64,000 nucleotides of DNA, taken from contig NZ_JBHTJM010000009.1 of NCBI RefSeq assembly GCF_042675745.1, positions 124,001 through 188,000 on the forward strand, written 5' to 3'. The DNA comes from Pseudofulvibacter geojedonensis. GTDB lineage: Bacteria > Bacteroidota > Bacteroidia > Flavobacteriales > Flavobacteriaceae. Shown in pieces: positions 50,934 to 60,470 of the stretch. Within the stretch, counting starts at the first letter, position 1. Each line of letters starts with the position of its first letter. The position numbers were made by a program, and so were the translations under genes. The notes under the pieces were generated by a model. The model worked only from the letters and a program-made list of their open reading frames with translations. It searched no databases and was not told where the DNA came from.

Positions 50934-52226
50934 ATGAAATACGATTTAATCAACCGCGAACTTTTTATAAAAAACAGAAAGAATTTTGCTGCTCAAATGA
51001 AACCAAGCAGTCTAGCAATTTTCAACTCTAACGATATATACCCTGTAAGTGCAGATAGCACATTACCTTTTGAACAACATAGAGATATTTTCTTTTTAAG
51101 TGGTGTAGATCAAGAAGAAAGTATTTTAGTAATATTTCCAGATGCTCCTCATGACAAGCATAAAGAAATGTTATTCTTAAAAGAAACCAATGAGCACATT
51201 GCTGTTTGGGAAGGAGAAAAACTAACCAAAGAAAAAGCTTTTGAAACTAGCGGAGTAAAAACCGTTTATTGGTTACAAGATTTGGAGAAGGTTTTGTTTG
51301 AAATAATGACTCAGTGCGATACTGTTTATATCAACACTAATGAGCATTACAGAGCTAATGTAGAAACCGAAACTAGAGAAGATCGTTTTACTAAATGGTT
51401 AAAAGAGAAATATCCTGCCCATTCAGTAGCAAAAAGCAATCCTATTTTACAACGCTTGCGTTCTGTTAAAGATCAAATTGAATTGGATTTAATCCAGAAA
51501 GCCTGTGACATTACCGAAAAAGGTTTTAGAAGAATCTTAGGGTTTGTTCAACCTGGTGTTTGGGAATACAATATTGAAGCAGAGTTTATGCATGAATTTT
51601 TAAACAACCGTTCTAAAGGTTTTGCCTATACTCCAATTGTTGCTTCTGGAAACAATGCTAATGTTTTGCATTATATAGAGAACAATCAACAATGTAAAGC
51701 TGGTGATTTAATTCTATTAGATGTAGGAGCTGAATACGCTAATTACTCTAGTGATATGTCTAGAACAATTCCTGTTTCTGGAAAATTCACAGACAGACAA
51801 AAAGCGGTTTATAATGCTGTAAATAGAGTAAAGAATGAAGCGACCAAAATGCTAGTTCCTGGAACAATTTGGGCAGATTATCATGTTGAGGTTGGTAAAT
51901 TAATGACTTCTGAATTATTAGGCTTAGGATTAATTGATAAAGCAGATGTGCAAAATGAAAATCCAGATTGGCCAGCTTACAAAAAGTATTTTATGCATGG
52001 GACTTCTCATCATATGGGATTAGACACTCATGATTATGGAATATTAACTGAGCCTATGCAAGCTAGTATGGTGTTTACAGTTGAACCAGGTATTTACATT
52101 CCAGACGAAGGTTTTGGGATTCGTTTAGAAGACGATGTGGTTATACAAGAAAAAGGAGATCCATTTAACCTAATGAGAAATATCCCTATTGAGGCTGATG
52201 AAATAGAAGATCTAATGAATTCTTAA
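50934..52226 (+). CDS. pepP: Xaa-Pro aminopeptidase (aminopeptidase P, M24)
   Basis: Removes the N-terminal residue before proline. The 430-aa protein has an N-terminal AMP_N domain (about 1-150, NDIYPVSADSTLPFEQHRDIFFLSGVDQ) and a C-terminal M24 metal-binding domain. Metal and catalytic ligands are in LLDVGAEYANYSSDMSRTIPV (two Asp), HGTSHHMGLDTHD (His), VFTVEPGIYIP (Glu) and GIRLEDDVV (Glu). Length is normal. Its stop codon overlaps that of the convergent hemD gene by 3 bases, with no terminator between them. Confidence 0.95.
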   Translation: MKYDLINRELFIKNRKNFAAQMKPSSLAIFNSNDIYPVSADSTLPFEQHRDIFFLSGVDQEESILVIFPDAPHDKHKEMLFLKETNEHIAVWEGEKLTKEKAFETSGVKTVYWLQDLEKVLFEIMTQCDTVYINTNEHYRANVETETREDRFTKWLKEKYPAHSVAKSNPILQRLRSVKDQIELDLIQKACDITEKGFRRILGFVQPGVWEYNIEAEFMHEFLNNRSKGFAYTPIVASGNNANVLHYIENNQQCKAGDLILLDVGAEYANYSSDMSRTIPVSGKFTDRQKAVYNAVNRVKNEATKMLVPGTIWADYHVEVGKLMTSELLGLGLIDKADVQNENPDWPAYKKYFMHGTSHHMGLDTHDYGILTEPMQASMVFTVEPGIYIPDEGFGIRLEDDVVIQEKGDPFNLMRNIPIEADEIEDLMNS

Positions 52227-53233
52227 AAAAAAGCATTAACAATTTCTAATACCGATTCAATAGTAGTTTCTTTTGCAATTAAAATTGAGTCGGTATGCTC
52301 TTTTGCTTCTTGAGCAGTTGTATTCCCAATACAGAAAGCAGTTATGTTTTTTAAATCATTTTCTAGTGTAAAACTTTCCACTCCACTAGGACTAAAAAAC
52401 AACACTCCATTAAATGTTTCGTTAATCTTCTTAGCTTGAAGCTTAGTTTCATAAACAATGACCTCTTTAAAAGAAATATTATTCTTAGATAACAAACTAG
52501 GTAGTTCTTCCCTTCTTTTATTTCCACAAAAGAAAATAAATTCTTCCCCTTCAAAATTATTTACCAAATAATTAGCCAACTCCAGTGCATTTTTTGAAAC
52601 TCTAATAACTGAATAGTTACTATCTAGAAGAATTTGTTTCGTTTTCTCTCCTACACAAAATACATTTTCAATAACAATATTATTATCGATTATAACTTGA
52701 GCAGAGTTTTTACTGGTTATAATTGCATTCTTGACTGGTTTAGTAATTGGATTAAACTGAACTCTTTCAATAGAAATAGCATCGTATTCTATTAAGCTAA
52801 TATTCTTTAATAGTCTTTTTTGCTCTTGAGTTAATATTTTAGTAGAAACAATAACTCTGCTCCCTCTCCCATGGGAGAGGGTTGGTGTGAGGGGTTCTTC
52901 TATATGTTTTTTTATACAAGAAATTATTATATCAGGATTCTCGAACACTAATTTATTATCAAATCTTAAGATTACATAACCAAGTTTTTCTAATATTTTA
53001 GTTCTTTTATAATCGTAATTCTGCCGAAATGAATTATTATGAGTCTCTCCGTCCAGTTCAATAATTAACTGATGAGATAAGCAACAGAAGTCTACAATAA
53101 AACTTTTAATTGGATGTTGGCGACGAAACTTTAAATCAAAAACTTTTCTATTACGTAAAATCTGCCAAAGTTTACATTCGGCTTTGGTTTGTTGTTGACG
53201 TAACTCTCTAGCTTTTTTAATTTGGTTTTTCAT
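52223..53233 (-). CDS. hemD: DUF559 nuclease-like domain fused to uroporphyrinogen-III synthase
   Basis: A 336-aa fused reading frame. Residues 1-111 are a DUF559 domain (KARELRQQQTKAECKLWQILRN, FRRQHPIKSFIVDFCCLSHQLIIELDGETHN), a Vsr-like PD-(D/E)XK fold with Asp and Glu-Leu-Asp-Gly present. Residues 112-126 (EEPLTPTLSHGRGSR) are the translated palindromic repeat. Residues 127-336 are HemD (STKILTQEQKRLLKNISLIEYDAISIERVQF, FFSPSGVESF, CIGNTTAQ), which cyclises hydroxymethylbilane to uroporphyrinogen III. HemD has no Met at its own expected start, so it seems to need the DUF559 start. It follows hemC by 86 nt and normally would sit directly after it. Fusion by cassette insertion is the likely origin. 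Confidence 0.85.
   Translation of the reverse strand: MKNQIKKARELRQQQTKAECKLWQILRNRKVFDLKFRRQHPIKSFIVDFCCLSHQLIIELDGETHNNSFRQNYDYKRTKILEKLGYVILRFDNKLVFENPDIIISCIKKHIEEPLTPTLSHGRGSRVIVSTKILTQEQKRLLKNISLIEYDAISIERVQFNPITKPVKNAIITSKNSAQVIIDNNIVIENVFCVGEKTKQILLDSNYSVIRVSKNALELANYLVNNFEGEEFIFFCGNKRREELPSLLSKNNISFKEVIVYETKLQAKKINETFNGVLFFSPSGVESFTLENDLKNITAFCIGNTTAQEAKEHTDSILIAKETTIESVLEIVNAFF
52862..52894 (-). repeat. Palindromic repeat at the hemD side of the cassette
   Basis: It contains a perfect 20-bp palindrome CCCTCTCCCATGGGAGAGGG (52862-52881), followed on the plus strand by TTGGTGTGAGGGG. Inverted relative to 53264-53297. It is translated within the DUF559-HemD frame. Confidence 0.85.
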
Positions 53234-53263
53234 TTATTTTCACAATATACCTGATTGTGCTTT

Positions 53264-53297
53264 CCCCTCACCCTAGCCCTCTCCCCCAAGGAGAGGG
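53264..53297 (+). repeat. Palindromic repeat at the hemC side of the cassette
   Basis: CCCCTCACCCTAG is followed by the imperfect palindrome CCCTCTCCCCCAAGGAGAGGG. It lies in the gap after the hemC stop and before the DUF559 start, inverted relative to 52862-52894 and in the same orientation as 46954-46987. Confidence 0.85.
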
Positions 53298-53319
53298 AAC
53301 TGACTAAGAACTTATTTCA

Positions 53320-54237
53320 CTATTTGTTGATTTCAGCTTTTATCTCTTGCATTAATTCTGCACCTCCGTCAGCTAATATTTGCCTAGCTAATTCTTTACC
53401 TAAATCTTTAACCTTAGCTAGTGGTACATTTTTTATTTCAATCTCTTTCTTTTCTTTTCCATCTAAAGAAAACAACACTCCATTAAAAGTCAATTCATTA
53501 TTTTCAACCGTTGCTAAAGCCCCTATAGGAGCCGTACAACCACCTTCTAATATTCTTAAAAATTCTCTTTCTACAGTTGTGCAAATTTCAGTTTCTTTGT
53601 GGTTTAACTTTGCAACAGCTTCTGTACAAAAGCTATCATCTTCCATAGTAACCACCAACATAGCTCCTTGAGCTGGAGCAGGAATCATCCAACTTAAATC
53701 AATATAGTTTTCTGGAAGAATATTGATTCTTTCTAAACCTGCTTTGGCAAAAATTGCTCCATTCCAATCGTTATTTTCTAACTTTTGTAAACGAGAATTT
53801 ACATTGCCTCTTAAATCTACCACGTTATGTTTTGGGTAACGATTTAACCATTGCGCTTGCCTGCGTAAACTTCCTGTTGCAATAGTTCCTTCTAACTCTA
53901 AAAACCCAAGACCTTTGTGTACTAAAATATCTGAGGTGTTGGCTCTTTCTAAAACAGCTGTTTGCCTAATTCCTTTTGGTAAAATAGTAGGAACATCTTT
54001 CATTGAATGTACAGCAATATCAACATCTTTGTTGATCATTGCTACATCTAATGTTTTGGTAAAAACACCTGTTATTCCTAACTCATATAAAGGCTTATCT
54101 AAAACTAAATCGCCTGTAGATTTTACAGGAACTAATTCGGTTTTATAACCTAAATCTTCTAATTTATTCTGTACAGTGGTAGCTTGCCATAGTGCTAATT
54201 GACTATCGCGAGTTCCGATTTTTATCACTCTATCCAT
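53320..54237 (-). CDS. hemC: Porphobilinogen deaminase (hydroxymethylbilane synthase)
   Basis: Joins four porphobilinogen units into hydroxymethylbilane, the substrate of HemD. The 305-aa protein shows IGTRDSQLALWQATTV at the N-terminus, KSTGD, AVHSMKDVPTILP, TGSLRRQAQWLNRYP and LRGNVNSRLQKL. The dipyrromethane-cofactor Cys is in EGGCTAPIGALA. All family landmarks are intact. It starts 8 nt after hemA; its stop is 86 nt from the DUF559-hemD frame, with a palindromic repeat in the gap. Confidence 0.97.
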   Translation of the reverse strand: MDRVIKIGTRDSQLALWQATTVQNKLEDLGYKTELVPVKSTGDLVLDKPLYELGITGVFTKTLDVAMINKDVDIAVHSMKDVPTILPKGIRQTAVLERANTSDILVHKGLGFLELEGTIATGSLRRQAQWLNRYPKHNVVDLRGNVNSRLQKLENNDWNGAIFAKAGLERINILPENYIDLSWMIPAPAQGAMLVVTMEDDSFCTEAVAKLNHKETEICTTVEREFLRILEGGCTAPIGALATVENNELTFNGVLFSLDGKEKKEIEIKNVPLAKVKDLGKELARQILADGGAELMQEIKAEINK

Positions 54238-54245
54238 AGAGATGT

Positions 54246-55490
54246 TTATAATTGAAAAACTTTAGAAATCACCGCAATACTTTCGTCTGTAGATGTGCTA
54301 TCGTCTTTTAAATGATTAGCAAAATGCTTAGTGATTTTTTGTATAATTCTGTCGGAAAGAACTTCTGCTTGATCTTGATCAAACTGATTGTTTTTTCTTC
54401 TTTGAAAATCTATTTCTTCCGATTTTATTTCTTGTAATTTAGACTTTAAAGCCTTAATTGCTGGAGCAAACTTTCTTGTTTCTAGCCAAGCTAAAAATTC
54501 AGATTTTATCTCTTCAATAATTTCTTGAGCCTTAGGAATGTAAGCTTTACGCTTCTCTAGAGTCTCATCTGTCATCTTAGATAAATCGTCTAGGTGTACC
54601 AATCTAACATTCGGCAAGTCTAAAACATCATCAGAAATATTTTTAGGAATAGAAAGATCTAACAACAACAATTCTTTATTAGTTCCTGCTAACACTTCCT
54701 TATCTATAGTAGGCTGCTGAGCTCCAGTAGCAACTATCACAATATCTGACTGTGAAATTTCAGCTTGTAGATTGGCATAATCTTTAACAGTAACATCAAA
54801 CTTTCCAGCTATCTTTTCAGCTTTATCTTTAGTTCTGTTAATTAATGAAACGTGTTTATTATCTATATGCTTAACTAGATTTTCACAAGTATTTCTTCCT
54901 ATCTTTCCAGTTCCAAACAATAAAATGTTCTTATCAGAAACTTCAGTTACATTATTAAGAATATATTGAACAGAAGCAAAAGACACTGAAGTTGCACCAG
55001 AACTAATTTCCGTTTCATTTTTAATCTTTTTACTAGCTTGTATAACCGCATTTACTAATCGCTCAGTAAATGCATCAACCATTTGGTGCTTCTTAGATAA
55101 ATTGAAACTAGCTTTTAATTGACTTATAATTTCAAAGTCTCCTAAAATCTGACTATCTAAACCTGTACCCATTTTAAACATATGAGATATTGCTTCATTG
55201 CTTTTATATATGTAAGCAACCTTTTGGAATTCTTCTACAGTTCCAGAAGTAATATCACACAAATGTTTAATTAACTGAAAAGGGTGTTGAGCAAAACCAT
55301 ATAACTCCGTTCTATTACAAGTAGATGTAATAAGTAAATTCGAAACCCCTTCTTGTTTTGCCTTTTCTAATAATAATTCTTTCTGAATATTATCTAAACT
55401 AAAACGACCACGCATTTCGGCATCTGCTTTTTTATAACTAAGCCCAATTGCGTAAAAAGTGTTTCTTGTATTTTGAGGTCTATTTTGCAT
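54246..55490 (-). CDS. hemA: Glutamyl-tRNA reductase
   Basis: First committed step of heme synthesis by the C5 route: reduces glutamyl-tRNA to glutamate 1-semialdehyde. The start is placed at the Met at 55490 (414 aa, MQNRPQNTRNTFYAIGLSYKKA). The longer frame begins upstream of the promoter -7 element at 55511-55518 and so would not be transcribed. Landmarks are TSTCNRTELYG (catalytic Cys), MGTGLDSQILGDFEI, the Rossmann loop LLFGTGKIGRNTCENL and the C-terminal dimerization helices. It heads hemA-hemC-hemD, divergent from araC-hemH. Confidence 0.95.
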   Translation of the reverse strand: MQNRPQNTRNTFYAIGLSYKKADAEMRGRFSLDNIQKELLLEKAKQEGVSNLLITSTCNRTELYGFAQHPFQLIKHLCDITSGTVEEFQKVAYIYKSNEAISHMFKMGTGLDSQILGDFEIISQLKASFNLSKKHQMVDAFTERLVNAVIQASKKIKNETEISSGATSVSFASVQYILNNVTEVSDKNILLFGTGKIGRNTCENLVKHIDNKHVSLINRTKDKAEKIAGKFDVTVKDYANLQAEISQSDIVIVATGAQQPTIDKEVLAGTNKELLLLDLSIPKNISDDVLDLPNVRLVHLDDLSKMTDETLEKRKAYIPKAQEIIEEIKSEFLAWLETRKFAPAIKALKSKLQEIKSEEIDFQRRKNNQFDQDQAEVLSDRIIQKITKHFANHLKDDSTSTDESIAVISKVFQL

Positions 55491-55510
55491 ATACTTATTA
55501 AAGTACGCAG

Positions 55511-55542
55511 CAAAAATAGGATGACACATTTAAAAAAAACAA
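55511..55542 (-). promoter_or_regulatory. Promoter of the hemA-hemC-hemD operon
   Basis: On the minus strand TATTTTTG (55518-55511) matches TAnnTTTG, with a TTG (55542-55540) 21 nt upstream. It lies 20 nt before the chosen hemA start. Confidence 0.6.
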
Positions 55543-55682
55543 CGCTAGAGGTTCGATAAATGTCGTTTTTAAGTTTTTCGATATAATTATGATAGTAAAA
55601 CAGTATAAAAGTTTAATTTAGCAGTGAAATAAGGTGTTTAGACCTTGTTTGTTTAGAGTCGTTCTAAATAAACTAATAGATT

Positions 55683-56588
55683 ATGATTACAAATCAAGAA
55701 GAAAAAAACATCGCTAGTGGGCCTATAAACGAAATTAACATCGAAAAAGGCTTTTTTGTGTTATTGTTTAAAAATGAGACTAATACAACCCAAGTATACG
55801 AACGTGATGTCGACAATAAATACATTCAGTTTCACTTTTGTTTAAAGGGTAGTTCTCGTTTTAATTACAATAACAACAGCTATTCTTTTGATGTATTAGA
55901 CAGTAAAAATATCTTATTATACAATACAGAATTAAAACTACCGATTAACTTAGAGTTACGATCTAAATCTTGGCTGGTTTCTTTCTTTATATCGATAGAA
56001 AAGTTCCACTCTCTATTTTCTAAAGAATCTAGTTATATTCCTTTTTTAAGTGAAGACAATAAGTCTAAAAAATATTATGGAGACGGCGATACAACCCCAC
56101 AAATGGCCATTGTTTTAAATCAGATATTGAATTTTGAAATTCATAGTTCTATCAAGACATTGTACGTAAAAGGAAAAATATACGAATTACTAAGTTTGTA
56201 TTTTAACAAGAATGAAGATTCTGAAAATGAAAAGTGTCCGTTTTTAATAGACGAACATTATGTAGCCAAAATTAGAAAAGCTAAGGATATTATAATTGAT
56301 AGAATGGCAGAACCACCTACTTTACAAGAATTGTCTTCTGAAATAGGTTTACCTCTTAAAAAACTAAAAGAAGGTTTTAAACAAATATATGGAGATACCG
56401 TTTTTAATTTCCTATTTCATTATAAAATGGAAGAAGCTAGGCGTTTATTAGAAACCAATACTTATAATGTAAACGAAGTAGGTTTACAAGTAGGGTATAG
56501 CACTTCAAGTCATTTTATAGCGGCTTTTAAAAAGAAGTTTGGTATTACCCCAAAAAAATATGTTCAATCTGTAAATAATGCTGAGTAA
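55683..56588 (+). CDS. AraC family transcriptional regulator
   Basis: A 301-aa DNA-binding regulator. The N-terminal 190 residues are a cupin-like sensor region (YIQFHFCLKGSSRFNYNNNSYSF). The C-terminal AraC/XylS domain has two helix-turn-helix units: PPTLQELSSEIGLPLKKLKEGFKQIYG and VNEVGLQVGYSTSSHFIAAFKKKFGITPKKYV. It is immediately upstream of hemH (1-nt gap) and divergent from hemA, so it probably regulates heme or iron genes in response to an unknown signal (inference from conserved position). Confidence 0.93.
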   Translation: MITNQEEKNIASGPINEINIEKGFFVLLFKNETNTTQVYERDVDNKYIQFHFCLKGSSRFNYNNNSYSFDVLDSKNILLYNTELKLPINLELRSKSWLVSFFISIEKFHSLFSKESSYIPFLSEDNKSKKYYGDGDTTPQMAIVLNQILNFEIHSSIKTLYVKGKIYELLSLYFNKNEDSENEKCPFLIDEHYVAKIRKAKDIIIDRMAEPPTLQELSSEIGLPLKKLKEGFKQIYGDTVFNFLFHYKMEEARRLLETNTYNVNEVGLQVGYSTSSHFIAAFKKKFGITPKKYVQSVNNAE

Positions 56589-56589
56589 A

Positions 56590-57606
56590 ATGAAAGGCGT
56601 TTTATTAGTAAACTTAGGATCTCCAGATAGTACAGATCCTAAAGATGTAAAAAGATATTTAGACGAGTTTTTAATGGATCCTAGAGTAATAGACGTACCA
56701 TATTGGTTACGTAGCTTTATTGTTAGAGGAATCATATTAAATACACGTCCTAAAAAATCGGCAGAAGCTTATTCAAAAATATGGTGGAAAGAGGGCTCTC
56801 CCTTAATTGTATTATCAGAAAGATTGCAAGACAAAGTGCAGTCTCATACCAATCTACCTGTTGGTTTAGCAATGCGTTATGGAAGTATGACCATTAAAAA
56901 AGGCCTAGAAGACTTAATATCTAAAGGAGTAGATGATGTTTTGATTATACCATTATACCCTCAATTTGCAATGGCTACTACTGAGACAATTACGGTTTTA
57001 GCAGACGAATTGCAAAAAGAATATTTTCCTGATTTAAAAATTAGTTCTTTACCCGCTTTTTATAACAAAGAAGCTTACATCAATATTTTATCAAATTCCA
57101 TTAATGAAGAGATAAAAGATTTAGATTATGAGCATTTATTATTCTCATACCATGGAGTGCCGGAAAGGCATATTAAAAAACAAGATATTACTAAATCTCA
57201 TTGTAAAATAGATGGTAGTTGTTGTAATACACCATCTGAGGCACATCAGTTTTGTTATAGACATCAATGTTATGAAACAACCAAACAGGTAGCTAAGAAA
57301 CTACAATTAGAGGAAGGAACTTATAGTACTTCCTTCCAATCACGTTTAGGTTTCGATCCGTGGTTACAACCATATACAGATAGAACTATAGAACGACTTG
57401 GCTTAGAAGGAACTAAGAAAATGGCTATTGTTACTCCTGCCTTTGTTTCTGATTGTTTAGAGACATTAGAAGAGATTGCAATGGAAGGAAAAGAGTTATT
57501 TAAAGAAGTTGGAGGTAAAGAGTTTACAACGGTCGCTTGCTTGAACGATAGAAATGATTGGGCTGAGTTAATAGCAAACTGGATAAACGATTGGTCTAAA
57601 AATTAA
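56590..57606 (+). CDS. hemH: Ferrochelatase
   Basis: Inserts Fe2+ into protoporphyrin IX (or coproporphyrin), last step of heme synthesis. I start at the Met at 56590 (338 aa, MKGVLLVNLGSPDSTD), one base after the araC stop; the frame opens at 56578 inside araC but the extra four residues are not typical. Landmarks are LVNLGSPDS, the active-site His in LLFSYHGVPERHIKK, SRLGFDPWLQPYT and TPAFVSDCLETLEEI with the paired Glu. The Cys-rich segment KSHCKIDGSCCNTPSEAHQFCYRHQCYETT is notable and could bind metal or a disulfide. Confidence 0.96.
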   Translation: MKGVLLVNLGSPDSTDPKDVKRYLDEFLMDPRVIDVPYWLRSFIVRGIILNTRPKKSAEAYSKIWWKEGSPLIVLSERLQDKVQSHTNLPVGLAMRYGSMTIKKGLEDLISKGVDDVLIIPLYPQFAMATTETITVLADELQKEYFPDLKISSLPAFYNKEAYINILSNSINEEIKDLDYEHLLFSYHGVPERHIKKQDITKSHCKIDGSCCNTPSEAHQFCYRHQCYETTKQVAKKLQLEEGTYSTSFQSRLGFDPWLQPYTDRTIERLGLEGTKKMAIVTPAFVSDCLETLEEIAMEGKELFKEVGGKEFTTVACLNDRNDWAELIANWINDWSKN

Positions 57607-57611
57607 TACTC

Positions 57612-58154
57612 ATGCACGAATATTATCCCTATATAAAAGCACTACATTTAATTTTTGTAATTACTTGGTTTGCTGGTTTGTTTTACATCGTTCGGTTATT
57701 TGTTTATCAAATAGAAGCATCTCAAAAGCCATCCCCTGAAAAAGAAATTCTAGGTAAACAATTGGCACTAATGGCAAAACGATTATGGACTATTATTACT
57801 TGGCCATCTGCAATTCTTACACTTATTTTGGCTCCTACTTTACTATATTTAAATCAAGGTTTGTTGCAAGCTCCTTGGATGCATATTAAACTAGGATTTG
57901 TTCTATTGCTTTATATTTATCAGCTTAAATGTCACCAGATATATAAACAACTACAAAGAGGAGAAATAAAGCATAGCTCAAACTTTATGCGCTTGTTTAA
58001 TGAAGGTGCCACAATTATCCTTTTCTCTGTAGTGTTTTTAGTTATTTTAAGACATCAACTTAATTGGATTTTTGGGGTAATTGGCATTATTTCGTTAGCA
58101 GTTATTTTAATGATTCTCTTTAAAATTTACAAACGTTACAGAGAAAAGAATTAG
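57612..58154 (+). CDS. CopD family membrane protein
   Basis: A 180-aa inner-membrane protein with four to five hydrophobic helices. HEYYPYIKALHLIFVITWFAGLFYIVRLFVYQIEA at the start and APWMHIKLGFVLLLYIYQLKCHQIYKQLQRGE in the middle contain conserved His residues (His in ALHLIF and in WMHIKL) that in HemJ/CopD-type proteins bind heme. HemJ, the protoporphyrinogen oxidase of many bacteria without HemG/HemY, has this size and topology. Its position 5 nt after hemH makes a HemJ role likely, though I cannot confirm it from sequence alone. Confidence 0.82.
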   Translation: MHEYYPYIKALHLIFVITWFAGLFYIVRLFVYQIEASQKPSPEKEILGKQLALMAKRLWTIITWPSAILTLILAPTLLYLNQGLLQAPWMHIKLGFVLLLYIYQLKCHQIYKQLQRGEIKHSSNFMRLFNEGATIILFSVVFLVILRHQLNWIFGVIGIISLAVILMILFKIYKRYREKN

Positions 58155-58196
58155 TGGTGTGATTATTGCTATCTTTAAAAAGTAATTTTAATAACA

Positions 58197-59663
58197 ATGC
58201 TCAAAAACCTCTCTTTACGACTTCGAATCTTTTTATCTATGATATTTTTAGTGCTGTTAGCCTCAGTATTAATGGTTATTACCGCAGTATACCAATACCA
58301 CGGAGAAGCTCAAGAATATCATGATGAAAGATTATTGAGAAAAGAACATACGGTTAAAGATCAAATAGGCTATGAGTTAAAAAACAGAACCAACTATCCT
58401 ATTATAACCAAAAATATTCCTAAGATATTTAAATGGCATAATTTTATTTATGAGTTAGCCGATGTTCATAATCTCGAGATAAAACTCTATAATTTTGAAG
58501 GTGACTTTCTAATTGCCTCAAGCGCTTCGTCTTTAGGTGAGGGAACCGATTTATCACCCGAAAGACTTCCTCAGCATATTTTAGATGAATTAAAGAAATC
58601 GGTTGATAAAAGATTTGTTGATAAAACCATTGAAGGCGACAAAACAATTCAATCTTCTTACAGTTATATAACAGATCCTCAGTTTAAACCATTAGCTATT
58701 TTAAGTTTACCGTATGTTCAGGATGATGAAATAATTACTTCTGATCTAAATGAATATTTAAAATGGTTGAGTTTGGTTTACCTGTTTGTATTAATTATAG
58801 CTATTGCCTTAGCTTATTTCTTATCTAAGTACATAACACGTTCATTAAAAACCATTAGCGAGCGTATTAACCAAACCCGCTTAGATAAGAGAAATACTAA
58901 AATTGAAATCGAAAATGTTAGTGAAGAAATAAATACTTTAGTTCAATCATACAACAGTATGATTGATGAACTAGAAGAAAGTGCTGTAAAATTAGCTACT
59001 AGCGAACGTGAACAAGCTTGGAGAGAAATGGCCAAACAAGTTGCTCATGAAATTAAAAACCCACTAACTCCCATGCGCTTAAGCGTACAGAGTTTTCAAC
59101 GAAAATTCGACCCCAATGATCCAGATGTTTACACTAAGGTTGATGAATATTCTAAAACTCTTATACAGCAAATAGATACCATGAGTTCTATAGCTTCAGC
59201 TTTTTCTAATTTTGCTAAAATGCCCGCTCAGAAAAATGAAACTTTGAATGTAGTTGAAATTGTTAGATTAGCACTAGATATTTTTAATGATGACCATATT
59301 GTTTTTAATGCAGAAAGAGAAGAAATTATTACCACATTTGATAGAACCCAACTAATAAGAGTTATTACTAATTTGGTTAAAAATGCTATTCAAGCAAAAT
59401 CATCAGAAAGGATTCCTAATATTGTTGTAAGTGTAAAGGATGATAAAAGTAATGTAATTATTAATGTTTCTGACAATGGAGTAGGAATAAAAGAATCTAA
59501 CAAGTATAAAATTTTCGAACCTAAATTTACCACTAAAACCAGTGGGATGGGATTAGGTTTAGCAATGGTTAAAAATATTATAGAAACTTACAAAGGAAAT
59601 ATTACCTTTACCTCTCAAGAAAACAAAGGAACCATATTTACGGTAACACTACCAAAAACATAA
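58197..59663 (+). CDS. Sensor histidine kinase with HAMP domain
   Basis: A 488-aa inner-membrane kinase resembling NtrY-type sensors. Two membrane helices (about 10-31 and 190-212) flank a periplasmic sensor region. Then a HAMP domain (ITRSLKTISERINQTRL), HisKA with phospho-acceptor His284 in QVAHEIKNPLTPMRLSVQSFQ, and a HATPase domain with the N-box (LVKNAIQA), G1 (SDNGVGI) and GMGLGLAMVKNII. No response regulator gene is next to it, so its partner is elsewhere. It is 42 nt after the CopD gene and 3 nt before the enoyl-CoA hydratase gene. Confidence 0.95.
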   Translation: MLKNLSLRLRIFLSMIFLVLLASVLMVITAVYQYHGEAQEYHDERLLRKEHTVKDQIGYELKNRTNYPIITKNIPKIFKWHNFIYELADVHNLEIKLYNFEGDFLIASSASSLGEGTDLSPERLPQHILDELKKSVDKRFVDKTIEGDKTIQSSYSYITDPQFKPLAILSLPYVQDDEIITSDLNEYLKWLSLVYLFVLIIAIALAYFLSKYITRSLKTISERINQTRLDKRNTKIEIENVSEEINTLVQSYNSMIDELEESAVKLATSEREQAWREMAKQVAHEIKNPLTPMRLSVQSFQRKFDPNDPDVYTKVDEYSKTLIQQIDTMSSIASAFSNFAKMPAQKNETLNVVEIVRLALDIFNDDHIVFNAEREEIITTFDRTQLIRVITNLVKNAIQAKSSERIPNIVVSVKDDKSNVIINVSDNGVGIKESNKYKIFEPKFTTKTSGMGLGLAMVKNIIETYKGNITFTSQENKGTIFTVTLPKT

Positions 59664-59666
59664 AAA

Positions 59667-60449
<783 letters not shown>

Positions 60450-60470
60450 TATATATTAATATACTTTTTA

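Larger units (their letters stand above)
52862..53297 (-). mobile_element. DUF559 cassette bounded by inverted palindromic repeats
   Basis: Two copies of a GC-richer palindromic repeat in inverted orientation (52862-52894 and 53264-53297) bracket the DUF559 reading frame, making a 436-bp unit between hemC and hemD. The first reads out in frame into hemD. No transposase and no clear target duplication are seen. DUF559 genes flanked by repeats that translate as LTPTLSP-like peptides are widespread, which supports mobility of the unit (established as a recurring pattern, mechanism unknown). Confidence 0.7.

Noticed and set aside
52862..53297. Target-site duplication around the DUF559 cassette
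   Set aside because: The flanks CAGTT (hemC side) and AGCAGAGTT (hemD side) are only loosely similar and too short to count as a duplication.
53255..53671. 138-codon plus-strand frame starting in the palindromic repeat, antisense to hemC
   Set aside because: It is the complement of a well-supported hemC gene plus translated repeat (PLTLALSPKERE), not an independent protein.
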